Of a stretch of 64,000 nucleotides of DNA, positions 1 through 10,853 are shown piece after piece. The number at the start of each line of letters is the position of its first letter. The first letter of the stretch is position 1. The stretch comes from Coenobita brevimanus (lineage: Eukaryota; Arthropoda; Malacostraca; Decapoda; Coenobitidae): assembly GCA_032717465.1 (NCBI GenBank), contig CM064690.1, positions 25,353,653-25,417,652 of the forward strand, read 5' to 3'. Position numbers and translations under genes: made by a program. Below the pieces are notes generated by a model. It did not search any database. It was not told where the DNA came from and worked only from the letters and a program-made list of their open reading frames with translations.

Positions 1-261
1 GACCAAGCGAAGTGTGGGGAAGAAACATAACATCAATGAATCAACTGTGAGGGGTATTTATAAGAACTGTGATCACATCATAAAACATGCTCATTTTTAA
101 ACTATTATATATTAATATGTGGTACAAAAATGGTATCTTAGGGGTAAATATTGAGCTCATGGCACCAATTAGAATTATTACCATAAGTTCTTCAATTCGG
201 CTATCACGGTTTCGGCTATAGCGCAACCATAGCGGGACCAATTGGGAGTGATAGCTGAGGG
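1..261. other. No recognised feature
   Basis: AT-rich sequence with no reading frame or repeat that I can name. It precedes a BEL/Pao fragment that seems truncated on this side. It probably lies in an intron downstream of the last ValRS exon seen. Confidence 0.5.
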
Positions 262-1310
262 TTGAGTGTAAGTTACATAAGACAAAGATTTTGGATTCTT
301 AGGATCAGACAAGTTGTAAAGAAGGTTTTAAGGAAATATATAACTTGTAAAAGGTTACAAGGTGCCCCATATGGTGTTGTACAGGCTCCGCCGTTACTCT
401 ACTGTAGGGTTCAGGAAGTGAACCCATTTCAAGTAACAGAAGTAGACTACATAGGTGCTCTACCCATTAAAGAAAAGGGTACCGTAGGAAAATTATATGT
501 AGTCTTGTTTACCTGTGCAGTTACTAGGGCTATACACATTGAGACGGTGTCAAACCTCTCCTGTGAGTCCTTCATTCATGCCTTCCATCGGTTCTGTAGC
601 AGGAGAGGCTTCCCTGAACTCATAATTAGTGATAATGCCACTACATTTATAAGTGGAGCCAGTGTGTTGAGGGAGTTGAAAAATGATCCAAGGTTACAGA
701 ATGAATTGGTAAAGGTAAATTGTGAGTGGCGGTTCATACCGGCCAGAGCACCATGGTTTGGTGCCATCTGGGAAAGAGTGATAGGTATCCTAAAGGCTGG
801 CCTGAGAAAGGTATTGGGTCAAGCTTTAGTAACCCGTGAAGAACTGGAACTTGAGGCCACAGTCAATGACCGTCCACTTGGATATACATTTGACCTTGAA
901 GAGCCACTCCCTATCACACCTTCACAACTTATTAACGGGAGGCGTCTTAGACAGTTCCCGAAACAGGAAGTCAGGGATGATGATCTCACGGACATCACCT
1001 GGCGGACTAATTCGGGAATAAACAGACGTCTCCTATATGTAAAAGATTTCACAAGATCTGTGAAGGAGATGGACCACTGACTACCTAATATCACTCGGGG
1101 AGCAACACCGTCAATTGACATACAAGAAAGGGAAGGCAGCGCCTCAAGTTGAGGATGTCATGCTGATACACGACGACGTGTTGGATCATCAAATTGTTAC
1201 ATGGTCCTGATCAAGACTGTAGGGTAGTACAGCTAAGGACAAGCGCCGGTTTAACCACAAGACCGGTGGTTAAGCTGTATCCACTAGAAATTGATCTAGT
1301 AGTGAAAGAA
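262..1310 (+). pseudogene. BEL/Pao retrotransposon integrase, decayed
   Basis: The open part (262-1080) is the integrase end of a BEL/Pao polyprotein. It shows KCxTCxR-like TCKRLQG from the zinc-binding region, then FQVTEVDYIGALP with the first catalytic Asp, IISDNATTF with the second, and WERVIG with the catalytic Glu. After 1080 the C-terminal BEL domain continues in other frames: EQHRQLTYKKGKAAP, VMLIHDD, then VVQLRTSAGLTTRPV. At least two frameshifts separate these pieces. Gag, protease and reverse transcriptase are missing, so the copy is 5' truncated. The triad is intact, but the element is dead. Confidence 0.88.
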
Positions 1311-1449
1311 GATGACAGCCAAACCGGCGCTACCCAACACCTTCCTACATCTGTAAATGACCGATGTGATGCCCCGTTGAGGACATCACGTCGGACTGCC
1401 CTCGGTTCCTCCCAACTATGGCGTACCCTGATTGGGATGGGACAGTTGT

Positions 1450-1555
1450 AAATGTTGTTTATATTTTGGGCGGGGAGTATGTCGAGGATTTTGGGTTTGA
1501 ATTTCCCGCCCACGACAGCACATTTCTTGTAAATAAATTATTGTAGTAAATAATT
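1450..1555 (+). mobile_element. Putative start of BEL/Pao 3' LTR
   Basis: About 140 bp after the last BEL coding trace the sequence reads TGTTGTTTATATTTTGGGCG, then GGGAGTATGTCG, a style typical of BEL 3' LTR starts. AATAAA occurs near 1530. It is cut by the RTE tail beginning at about 1557. No second LTR is available for comparison, so this is inference from position. Confidence 0.45.
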
Positions 1556-1556
1556 T

Positions 1557-2009
1557 GGGTAAGATATTATTTATCTATCTACCTATCTATCTATCTATCT
1601 TGCCAGACGCCTCAATCCCGTTTGGGGTAGCCACAAACAAATCGCCTCCACATCGCCCTGTCCCCCGCCATTTCACTGCCTTGCTCCCAACTCACACCCC
1701 CCTCTCTCATATACCTCTCCACCCCATCCCTCCATTTCATACTTGGTCTCCCCCTCCCTCTTCCCCCCTCCACCTCACTCACATACACTCTCTTCATCAG
1801 TCTTTCACTCTCCATTCTCTCCACATGGCCAAACCACCTCAGTGTGTTCCTCATAACACTTCCTATCACATCCACATCCACACCACAACGCTCCTTTATA
1901 TCCTCATTCGTCAGCCTCTCTCTCCATGTGACTCCACAGTCTCCTCTTACATAACTCATTTCCACTGCTCTCACTCTTGACTTGTGTCCTTCCAACAACG
2001 TCCAAGCTT
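1557..2009 (-). mobile_element. RTE-A LINE, 5'-truncated 3' end
   Basis: The minus strand encodes EGHKSRVRAVEMSYVRG and WFGHVERMESERL, ending in the CGYPKRD C-terminus of an RTE-type ORF2. A tetranucleotide tail (TATC on the plus strand, about 1571-1600) follows. Homology with the longer copy at 54.8-57.5 kb stops at about 2009. The frame 1612-1998 is open, but it is only the last 128 codons. Confidence 0.85.
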
Positions 2010-2542
2010 ATTTATCACTGGAGATAAATCTGGTCATGGAGAAAACAACATATTCAGTTATACACCTGTATATTCAGTAATGATAAGTTTCATTTAATTA
2101 CTTCGTGCATGAAGTTGCTCAAAGATGCCCAGTTCTCTCCCTGCTACCAGAGAGTTCAGTTCTCTCTTTGCCACCAGATAGTTTACTTCTCTTCCGGCAA
2201 CTGGACAGTTAACAGCAATCGGCCATCATTCTGCACTTAATACCACCAACACCACAGCTAAGTACTCAGAATATTTATTCTAGGCCTTGAAATATTTATA
2301 CAGAGTATTGATTAAAGCGCCATCCACATACCGTATATAATGGTGAGTTGTTTTTCCGCTTTGTTAGTTGATAATTAAGACCCCCTACAGTAATAATAAC
2401 TAACACCCACTGCCTTATATGGTTTTTCATAAGCAAAGGTGGAGGAATGAAATTTACTTGAGAGTTTCAAGAAGGAATGTGACTGTACTACTATTACCTA
2501 ACCTAAACTAATGTAACATAACCTTTGTTGTTGTGTGCATAC
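2010..2542. other. Intron, no recognised feature
   Basis: AT-rich sequence between an RTE fragment and the ValRS exon. A loosely repeated AGTTYTCTC phrase occurs around 2135-2210. CCTAACCTAA occurs near 2500. No gene is seen. Confidence 0.5.
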
Positions 2543-2657
2543 CTTGAGCCTTGCTGGATGGGATGCTGTACTGTGCAGTAAGGGAACGCAGTGCAGCCGC
2601 TACATGCTGGAGGTTGGTCACCAGTTCTTCTGCCTTGCCATCCTTCCACACTGACCA
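2543..2657 (-). CDS. VARS2: ValRS exon 13 of the window (anticodon domain end)
   Basis: A 115-nt exon, WSVWKDGKAEELVTNLQHV, then AALRSLTAQYSI. It matches the helix after YPxPSE, where family members have xVVRxLRAxYxL. Acceptor atgcag, donor GTATGC. One base is left over, so at least one more coding exon with the C-terminal part must lie left of the window. Confidence 0.88.
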
Positions 2658-3176
2658 CTGCATACAGACACAAAATGACAACAATACTAACATTATATAA
2701 CTCTCACAGTCCAAAATATGAATACTGTGACACCAGATTATCAAAACAACAGATCATCTACACATTTGATTATCCACACACTTGATAATTCAAATGGCTT
2801 ATCAAATTTACTTGCATTTTTCCTATTCTATTTCATCTTTATAATCACCACTGTCACCATCCTTCCCCACTTTTCCACTACTTCAACAAGGAGTGTAGCA
2901 CGGTACCACCCAACAACAGGAAAGGGAACTGTTGTCATCCTGACATACAGTACATGCATATATATACACTCAATCCTCTTAATTCGCATGTTCATAAATC
3001 ACGGATTCGTAAATCATGGCTAGGTGGCCGTCAGACTGCCGGCAACCTTAAATCACTGTTAAGTCATGAAAATCGCACATCTAGGCACCCAAGTGGGCCT
3101 TTTCTGAGGAGAACCGTAAACCGCAGCATTCAAACTGAAAATCGCGACCCAACAACCAATCATATATATATATATG

Positions 3177-3240
<64 letters not shown>

Positions 3241-3304
3241 GTATATATATGTATAATCTTACACCCATGTCAGCAATTAATTTGAGAGGTAGTAATTAAG
3301 TGAA
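2658..3304. other. Intron with TA microsatellite
   Basis: Contains a (TA)n tract at about 3159-3237. The 3000-3130 stretch resembles the end of a DNA transposon, but no partner repeat was found. No gene is seen. Confidence 0.5.
3159..3237. repeat. (TA)n microsatellite
   Basis: About 80 bp of alternating TA, with a short interruption near 3175-3190. Confidence 0.95.
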
Positions 3305-3662
3305 TCTATCTGTCCATCTGTCTATCTATTGCCAGACACCTTAATCCCGTAAGGGGTGGCCACAAACAAATCGCCTCCACATCGCCCTGTCCCCCACTAT
3401 TTCACTGCCCTGCTCCCAGTTCACACCCCCCTCTCTCATATACCTCTCCACTCCATCCCTCAATCTCATCCTTGGCCTCACCCTCCCTCTCCCCCCCTCC
3501 ACCTCACTCACATACTCTCCTTGTCAGTGGCTCACTCTCCATTCTCTCCACATGGCCGGACCACCAGTGTGTTTCCCCTAATGCCTCCTATCACATCCAC
3601 ATCCATACCACAATGCTCTTTCACACCCTCATTCATCAGTCTGTCTCTCCATGTGACTCCAC
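3305..3662 (-). mobile_element. RTE-A LINE 3' end
   Basis: Second copy of the RTE-A 3' end. A tetranucleotide tail at 3305-3329 is followed by GCCAGACACCTTAATCCCGT and the C-terminal coding region on the minus strand. Homology stops at about 3662. The frame is disrupted. Confidence 0.82.
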
Positions 3663-4330
3663 TTTATTAAGAGAATCACATTATGGAATTAGTGAAGCCT
3701 GCTTTTCTTTTACATGTTACTATTGCCAACAGCTTCGCAATGAATAATTCATCTTGCACCGAAACACTCTTGTGCTAGAGGAGATCTCTGCATTTACTCT
3801 ATCTGTTGCACTACACCAATTCACAACTCGGACAACTTTATAGCTACCCTACATAGTGCTTCAGCTGCCTTCCATTTATATATCACCTTTACATCATACT
3901 ACATCAACACAGAACACTTTATTCATCAGTCACATGCAACACCAAGTCACTCCATTCTATATTATTAGGATAATCATAATATTAACATCAAAAGCATTCT
4001 GCGTCAATCAGTAATTTATCACTACAGAATTTTCCCCCATTCTTCACTACAGCCAACCAATGGGCTTGCACCCTTCACTCCACCAGACTACCTAGCACTC
4101 CAAGTCTGTTATATGAGTACAGCCTTTCAAACTATATTGCTGCCTAGCCTGCCTCCCACTCCTTACTACTTTAGTCCACTGTCTACTCTACACTGCACAA
4201 ATACCTCTTACCATACACAGTAACTTTACTGATCCACCAAACCTTGCATTCCATGAATACCCAATTCCTCCTTCCACTCCACATTTAACAAATCCCTCCC
4301 TCTCACCCCCCCTCCTCCAACTTTGTGATT

Positions 4331-4334
<4 letters not shown>
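3663..4334. other. Intron, no recognised feature
   Basis: Low-complexity, C- and T-leaning sequence without a convincing frame or named repeat. Confidence 0.5.
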
Positions 4335-4407
<73 letters not shown>

Positions 4408-4442
4408 ACACACACACACATACACACACACACACATACACA
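4335..4442. repeat. (CA)n microsatellite
   Basis: More than 100 bp of CA dinucleotides with a few CATA interruptions towards the right end. Confidence 0.97.
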
Positions 4443-4444
4443 CA

Positions 4445-4514
4445 GTCTCCCTTAAGGCGGCATCACACTAGACCAAAAGGTCTCCCTTAAGGTGGCGTCA
4501 CACTAGACCAAAAG
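4445..4514. repeat. 35-bp direct duplication of a MITE end
   Basis: Positions 4445-4479 and 4480-4514 are the same 35 bp with two differences. Each has GTCTCCCTTA followed by the outer part of the inverted repeat of the adjacent MITE. Confidence 0.85.
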
Positions 4515-5129
4515 TGGCTAACATGCGAGCCAGTTTTGCGAGCCAAAACGGCTAGCAGAGTAGAGTGTCCGTCACACGTGTGTTTTTGTGAACCGAAATG
4601 GCTAACAGTGTCGTCTGCCTTGGTGCCTCATGGTCATTTGTAAACAAAGCACCATGGAGTACCTACTCCCTTTTCCTCAGTTTCTGCAACCTCCTAAAGT
4701 ACTTTAGCAACTCCAGAACCACAAAACAGTCTACTAGAGTTTTCCTTGCTGCAGGATCCATATTGAAATCTGATTTCCTCTTGTTGTTTGGAGACAAAAC
4801 AGACAGCCTCCCCGGGCTGGTCACCTGAGTGTCCGAATATTTATTTTATGTTACAAGAAAAAAATAAAAGTGAATAAAAACCACAAGAATTAATTTGTAT
4901 TTACGTAACAATTTTAGTTAGTTTCCTTCTGTGAATAACAGAATATTTTCTCACCAATTACAGAATTAACATAGGCTCATTTGAGTTCTAATCCCACCAA
5001 CAGGCTGTGAGCAAGAATTAGTCCATTTCACCTTGCATGCGAAATCTCGCTCACCATGAGTTAGTTTGGCTAGCGGGTCGCAAAACTGGCTCGCATGTTA
5101 GCCACTTCTGTCCCAGTGTGACACTGCCT
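4490..5129. mobile_element. Harbinger-type MITE, TTA target duplication
   Basis: A 640-bp element with inverted ends. The left end starts AGGTGGCGTCACAC and contains GTGGCTAACATGCGAGCC. The reverse complement of the right end carries the same block, so the inverted repeats are about 55 bp. TTA flanks both sides (4487-4489 and 5130-5132), matching the 3-bp TWA duplication of PIF/Harbinger. No transposase is present. The superfamily call rests on the TTA and repeat style. Confidence 0.75.
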
Positions 5130-5427
5130 TTAGTTACATCCATGTTCCCTGTGTCCATACCAACTAAGCAAACACATCTACTCTTTGTGCAGCTAACATC
5201 CTCACTCCACATCCCTCCTAAATTCCTTCTTTCTTATTCTATCCAGTCAACATACTGGTAACCTATAAGCTGTACAGTATACTCACAAGTTCCACATCCA
5301 CAGTTCTAACTCATACCTAATGCCATACCTACCAGTCCATCCCTTCCCACTCTCCCAGCTCACCCATTTCACCATCCCCTCCCACTCCCTTCCTCATCCC
5401 TCCCACTTCACCAATATCCACACCTCT

Positions 5428-5917
5428 GATAGGGAGAGAACTTGGGGTGACATTATCGCCAATTGTGAGTGGAGAAAGTGACTCTTCCTCTGAGGAAAGC
5501 AACAGCCATAATGAGTGTTGATATTTATGAGTCGCATGAGGAGGGTGGAGGATGTCAGTCCTCCACTGTGCGCCCATCGTTTCCCCCTGTATGTTCATCT
5601 ACTATTTCCGATGATGGGAGTGGTTCAGAGGGTACTGATGATCCTGTAGAGGGGGATATTGGCATGGATGAGAAGATGGAACAGGAGGTAGGAAGTGGAG
5701 AAAGGGAGGAGGAAACTCAGTGCGGCAAGCCTCGCACCACCACTGTGTCTATTTACGTGAATAATGGATCCAGCACATTTGTTTCATGATGAAATCAGTG
5801 CCTTATTTTTTATTAAAGGTTTTTGTGTGTGTATATTTATTATGATGAAAAAATCTAAATCACAGGAAAAAAATTATTGTGGAAAGTATTTTTGATTATG
5901 GATAGTACATGAATAAC
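5428..5917 (+). repeat. Unidentified 490-bp dispersed repeat, copy 1
   Basis: Nearly identical in length and order to 9911-10401. It begins GATAGGGAGAGAAC and ends TAGTACATGAATAAC. The first part encodes IGRELGVT and VSGESDSSSEE in one frame. A second frame, 5469-5789, is acidic (ISDDGSGSEGTDD). I do not recognise the family. It may be the 3' end of a DNA transposon whose transposase tail is acidic. Confidence 0.8.
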
Positions 5918-6830
5918 ACTCCCAACCCTCTCCCTCTTCAAGCTTGCCCTCTCCCGTACTCCTCCCTCATCTCTCCCACTTCTGCATCCTTTCTTTCCCT
6001 CCCTTTCTTCCACTCCCACATCTCTCACTGTAATACCAGGAATTTTTTATCCCACCGGTTGACACCAGTGTAACGCTAGAGATTTATAATTTTACCAGTT
6101 GTTTGTACTGGTCAACTTACCCATTGATAATACAGGTGGTACTCGACTTAGTCTCCCCTCCTTGGTTAATAAAAAAAGAAATTCACTTCAATAAAACAAA
6201 AGGGGGGAGGGGGGGTATTTTGACTTAGTATGGTAGATGATAATGGTTTAAGAAAATTTTGGTAGCGTTTGTAGTTTTTGGCCAAGCCTAAATTGTCAGT
6301 ACCACAGGTGGTCGTCGTTCCCTCAGCGAAGGAATCTTGAATTGGAAAGGGGAGTGAATTAGGCATGAGGACTTAATTCCCTTGAGTAGGTACACCAAGA
6401 AAGAAAGATGATATATACTTTACTCTACTTTAATAACTTTATGTTGGTTTAAAAAAAAAAAGACATTTTTAATTACACGACCCTTTGTCATATGAAAGAA
6501 AATTGTACATTAAAACCATGGTTTGGATGATAATTCCTCCAACATTGTCACCAGGCGAAAACAATTTGATACATACAAGCGATTTATGAGGTCATTGTAC
6601 CTTACTTTTTTTTTTTTGTCAGTTATTCTTGGGCTCAACAATAGCCTCAAGACAGGGGCTTTTTCACGAGCCTGGGTTGTCTTTTCGGGCTGGCATAGCC
6701 TCGAACCAATAAAAAAAATAATTACTCGTGTTCTATTTCGTCCGAATAGTATACTCTCATCATGTAACTCTCGATAATCCACAAACACTTTCGATTCATA
6801 ATGATTACTAGTTCATAATCATCATTACTA
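5918..6830. other. Intron, no recognised feature
   Basis: AT-rich. ACCAGT-type short repeats occur near 6060-6110. Two short opposite-strand ORFs around 6510-6790 show no family resemblance. Confidence 0.45.
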
Positions 6831-6957
6831 CATAATCACCAAACATGCATAATCACTCGGGCTTGTGTAGCCTCGAGGTACAATTCAAAAATTGCATAAT
6901 CACCAAGAATACATAATCACTCGGGCTTGTTTAGCCTCGAGGTACAATTCAAAATTA
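6831..6957. repeat. 64-bp tandem duplication
   Basis: Two copies of a 64-bp unit, 6831-6894 and 6895-6957, sharing CATAATCACCAA, TCACTCGGGCTTGT and AGCCTCGAGGTACAATTC. A third, weaker trace (TCGGGCTGGCATAGCCTCGA) lies near 6687. Confidence 0.88.
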
Positions 6958-7256
6958 CGTTATTGCTCACAACCACTAGTTCCCTTCCACGCTCCTAATT
7001 TCCTAACATTAATTTAAGAGAAAGAAAACGGTTAATGGATTTAAATTTCGCCTTTCCGTTACCAGATCACATCACTTTTAAATTTCTATTTCTTATTTAC
7101 AAAAAAAAAGTTCACTAGATAGATCAATGATACTATTTCCATTACATTTGGTTTATAAAATAATTCATGGGTAGTGTAAGTGTGTATGCAGACTAGTCTA
7201 TGGACAATACCACGGGAAGGCCTCGTGCTCACACTGACGTCGCCGGTGTCTGGGGA

Positions 7257-7437
7257 CTGAACCAACGTCCATTATACACTACGTCTGGGCAACAAATCTA
7301 CGTTAAGCTTTCAACAATATTACTTCATATGTTCCATGCCAAGTAAGGATTAAACAAAGAAAAAAGGGGGGGGGGAAGGAGAAATGTGGACAGCTCACCT
7401 GAACCAATGTCCATTATACACGACGTCTGGGCAACAA
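7257..7437. repeat. 39-bp direct repeat, 142 bp apart
   Basis: Positions 7257-7295 and 7399-7437 share CTGAACCAA, GTCCATTATACAC and ACGTCTGGGCAACAA with two mismatches. The DNA between is A- and G-rich. Not assigned to a family. Confidence 0.8.
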
Positions 7438-8154
7438 GTGCGGCTTCCTGGGTATGCTTGGGACGCCACTGCTAGGTCAAATAAGGTGGTGTTTTTGAAA
7501 TATGGTGGGTTTCAATTCTCTTCACAATTTATTTAGCAGTGTACCCATGATGCCAGGACTTTTGATTGAATTGGGGAAAATTTGGGATTCAATCCTTACT
7601 TAATTTAGATACTGATTTTACCACTATCCCGCCTTGAATTTTGGGGCAGCTTATGCCATCTAGTGACGGCTAAGGTAAGCGGGACTATTAAATCCTCACA
7701 AATGACATTATTTCGGCCTTTTTGACTGTTAATCTCACATATTTGGGTTCTAGCAGCTTCATTAGTAAACATTTCACAACTAGGATATGGAAAGATTTGT
7801 ATACTCATAATTATTCTGTTTAAGGTTTAAACTCTGCGCCCAATAACGACGCACAAAGGAGGGGAAAAGCTGCGCGCATCTGTTATTCATTACTCGACCA
7901 GACGGAGGAATTCCCGTAGCTCAACATCCACAATTACAACACCCAATGCATAGATACAGAGATACATACATATAAAAATAAAGTTAACCCTACATTAATC
8001 ATTAACATATGAATTACTACTTAGGATAGGAATTTATAGACTAGTATTCAGGTTACATCCTATCTAACTTAAAATTACAGTACCTCTAAACACATACATG
8101 AATATTAAATTTGTGGCACTACATCACCAGTAACCACACTCCAACACCACTCAC
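7438..8154. other. Intron, no recognised feature
   Basis: No coding frame or repeat that I can name lies between the 39-bp repeat and the ValRS exon. Confidence 0.5.
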
Positions 8155-8358
8155 CTCACTGGGCTGTGGGTAAGAACACTGCATAATGCTCTTAGTGCTG
8201 GGTTCAGCTCTGGGCAGCCTATGGTACAACTCTTCGGTCAGGTATGGCATGAATGGTGAGAGAACCAACAAACCAACATCTACAGCAGTCCATAATGTCT
8301 GAAGTATTGCAGTCCGGGCATCATCTGTCCCATGTTTTAGTGTTGGCTTAATACTTTC
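8155..8358 (-). CDS. VARS2: ValRS exon 12 of the window (anticodon domain)
   Basis: A 204-nt phase-0 exon reading ESIKPTLKHG, TLWTAVDVGL, LSPFMPYLTEELYHRLP, then CSYPQPSE. SPFMPFxTEEL is a conserved helix in class Ia synthetases. Acceptor is tgcag and donor GTGAGT. It joins in phase to a Trp codon opening the next exon. Confidence 0.95.
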
Positions 8359-9689
8359 CTGCACAAACAAAAAGAGCACCAAGAATTTAGGACCTATATC
8401 AACTCTTCCATTACACCATTTTATAACCTCTTCACATAACGTAGCTATCTGTACCTATATTCTGACAGCAGTCCACATGTTAATACTGGGTATTCTGTAT
8501 TGACTTAATCCATCTATCATCCAGTCCTTTATTTTCCCAAAAGTACCATTGGGGCATGGGACAGAAAGGAAACTGGTCATCATACAGTTATACTGCTTAA
8601 CTTGTCATTAAGCAAGGAAACAAGTTCTGTACTGCATATTACCAAGTACTCAGGCATGAACAACCGAATATAGTGTCTAAATATCTGGAATTCATCAATC
8701 TTAAAAACCTCAGGCTGTACCAGTCTCCTATTACATTCTTCAAGAAGTTGAGGGCCAGAGTTATGTGACCAAAGTCCAATATATAAAATGACATATGACC
8801 AGCTTACTACCCTAAGAGGGATTACATAAAAAATTAAATAAATAAATAAAAATACTGCTCTGGAACTAAACTTAAGCTCATGGCAAGATCATCACTCGAA
8901 GCACTACACCACCAGATACTGTACACCCATAAAAAAAATTATCGGCACTCTATAAGTGTTTTAAAATTTGACACATCGGACAAGGGATCTGAAAATAAAC
9001 TGAGTTAACGTGCCTGTTTGGTATCCCTGATCTACTGAGCCTTAGATCTGTATTCATAGTGGTATGGAAGACTTCGTAGCATCGTCTACAAAGCTATTTG
9101 TTTTGTTTAAGATCACTGCCTTTTTGGTTACTTAGAGAGTTTGAGTACCAACATGGTTTTCATAAAAATTATAAATAAGGATGTTGATGTGTAATGTGCA
9201 GAATAAATCGCTATCTAGGAAGTGTTACGAAAGAACCCAAAGCTGCTTTTATATGAACACTGCTGATCTGATGCTGAAACTGTCCAAGCTGGAGCAGTTT
9301 TATAGGCAACACATTCCTCACATTAGCCTAGATGCAAATCGAGAACCAACTAACGTAAAAGCCTATCCTAAAATAAACAAATATGCCTACTGATCACCTC
9401 CACCGCAGTGTTGTTATTATCTTCATCAAATCGGTATTATACAGTTCTAAGCTGCATAATCCAAGCACTATTACATTCACATGTAACTGACGTGGTTAAC
9501 ATCATAGCAATACTACGATATACACCATATATTTTTTACGTGCAATGTTCATGGGGTGTTGTATGTGCTGGACAGTTAGGCCTATAAAGTTTGCCATTAA
9601 ATCCATTCTTAACCAATTGTGTCTGGGTGACATGTATACATGATGACCCGGGGACATCCAGGTGACACGTATACATGATCTAGTGCTTC
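8359..9689. other. Intron, no recognised feature
   Basis: AT-rich intronic sequence just upstream of ValRS exon 12. The open frame at 9181-9393 has no family resemblance. Confidence 0.5.
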
Positions 9690-10013
9690 ATGGCATTGTC
9701 TGAATATTCTGCAGGTTATTTTCACCAAATGAAGCCACTGCCAACCCTGCTGCATGCATCCAAGTCATGCTCCAGTTACCTGCGTACCTCGGTAATGGAC
9801 AGACCTCCGCAAAAAGTTTTCTCTGTGTCTGGATACTTGTCTGAGCGCCTGCAGCCACCGACTTCAACACCAATGAAGTCTAAAGGCCAGAAAAGAAAAG
9901 GCCTTAGTGCGATAGGGAGAGAACTCGGGGTGACATTATTGCCAATTGTGAGTGGAGAAAGTGACTCTTCCTCTGAGGAATGCAACAGCCATAATGAGTG
10001 TCAATATTTATGA
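9690..10013 (+). pseudogene. Unidentified ORF leading into the 490-bp repeat
   Basis: A 107-codon frame ending in the dispersed repeat. It reads PPQKVFSVSGYLSERL, then KSKGQKRKG and SGESDSSSEE. The basic then acidic tail resembles the end of a transposase, but I cannot assign it. The same terminal frame is open in the copy at 5428-5917, suggesting both derive from one coding 3' end. No function is proposed. Confidence 0.4.
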
Positions 10014-10401
10014 GTCACATGAGGAGGGCGGAGGATGTCAGTACCCCACTGTGCGCCCATCGTTTCCCCCTGTATGTTCATCTACTATTTCCGATGATGG
10101 GAGCGGTTCAGAGGGTACTGATGATCCTGTAGAGGGGGATATTGGCATGGATGAGGAGATGGAACAGGAGGTAGGAAGTTGAGAAAGGGAGGAGGAAACT
10201 CAGTGCGGCAAGCCTCGCGCCACCGCTGTGTCTATTTACGTGAATAATAGATGCAGCAAGTTTGTTTCATGATGAAATCAGTTCCTTATTATTTATTGAA
10301 AGTTTTTGTGTGTGTATTTATTATCATGAAAAAGTCTCAATCACAGGAAAAAAATTGTTATAGTGGAAAGTATTTTTGATTATGGATAGTACATGAATAA
10401 C
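9911..10401 (+). repeat. Unidentified 490-bp dispersed repeat, copy 2
   Basis: Second copy of the repeat at 5428-5917, in the same orientation, about 4.5 kb away. Homology ends at GAATAAC, about 15 bp before the Tigger-1 target site. Substitutions scattered over both frames indicate an old duplication or two independent insertions. Confidence 0.8.
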
Positions 10402-10422
10402 TATTTTGTTCACAATACAGTA

Positions 10423-10821
10423 CAGCACACCCTCATTATCGACGGGGGTTAGGTACCTAAGATACCCGTCGATGCCTAAAACCGTCGATACCGATTTTCG
10501 TCTGGTCAGGTACCCTTTGTTTATATATTTTAGTATCCCTTCAATCACTCGTATGTAATATGCAATTTAGTTTTAGTGTTTCTTAGAAATAAATTGTTAG
10601 GCAATTGAAAAACTGAATATCATAATAAAACTACTTATATTAAGTACAGAATTATGGAAAAAATAGCATAATCTCTGATGTTGATGCATAGTGGTCGTAC
10701 ACTGGACCTCAACTTGTAATGGCTGCTGTATCGTCACTTCTCTCTCCACTTACACCTAATGCCATCTAAAAATAAAAGGCGAAACCAGCAGTTGTAGCCA
10801 TCCACACGTTTACATAACCGA

Positions 10822-10853
<32 letters not shown>

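Noticed and set aside
4226..4441. Cys-Val repeat frame
   Set aside because: Translation of the CA microsatellite.
9181..9393. 70-codon ORF as a small gene
   Set aside because: No family resemblance, no repeat match, and it lies within the ValRS intron near chance ORF length.
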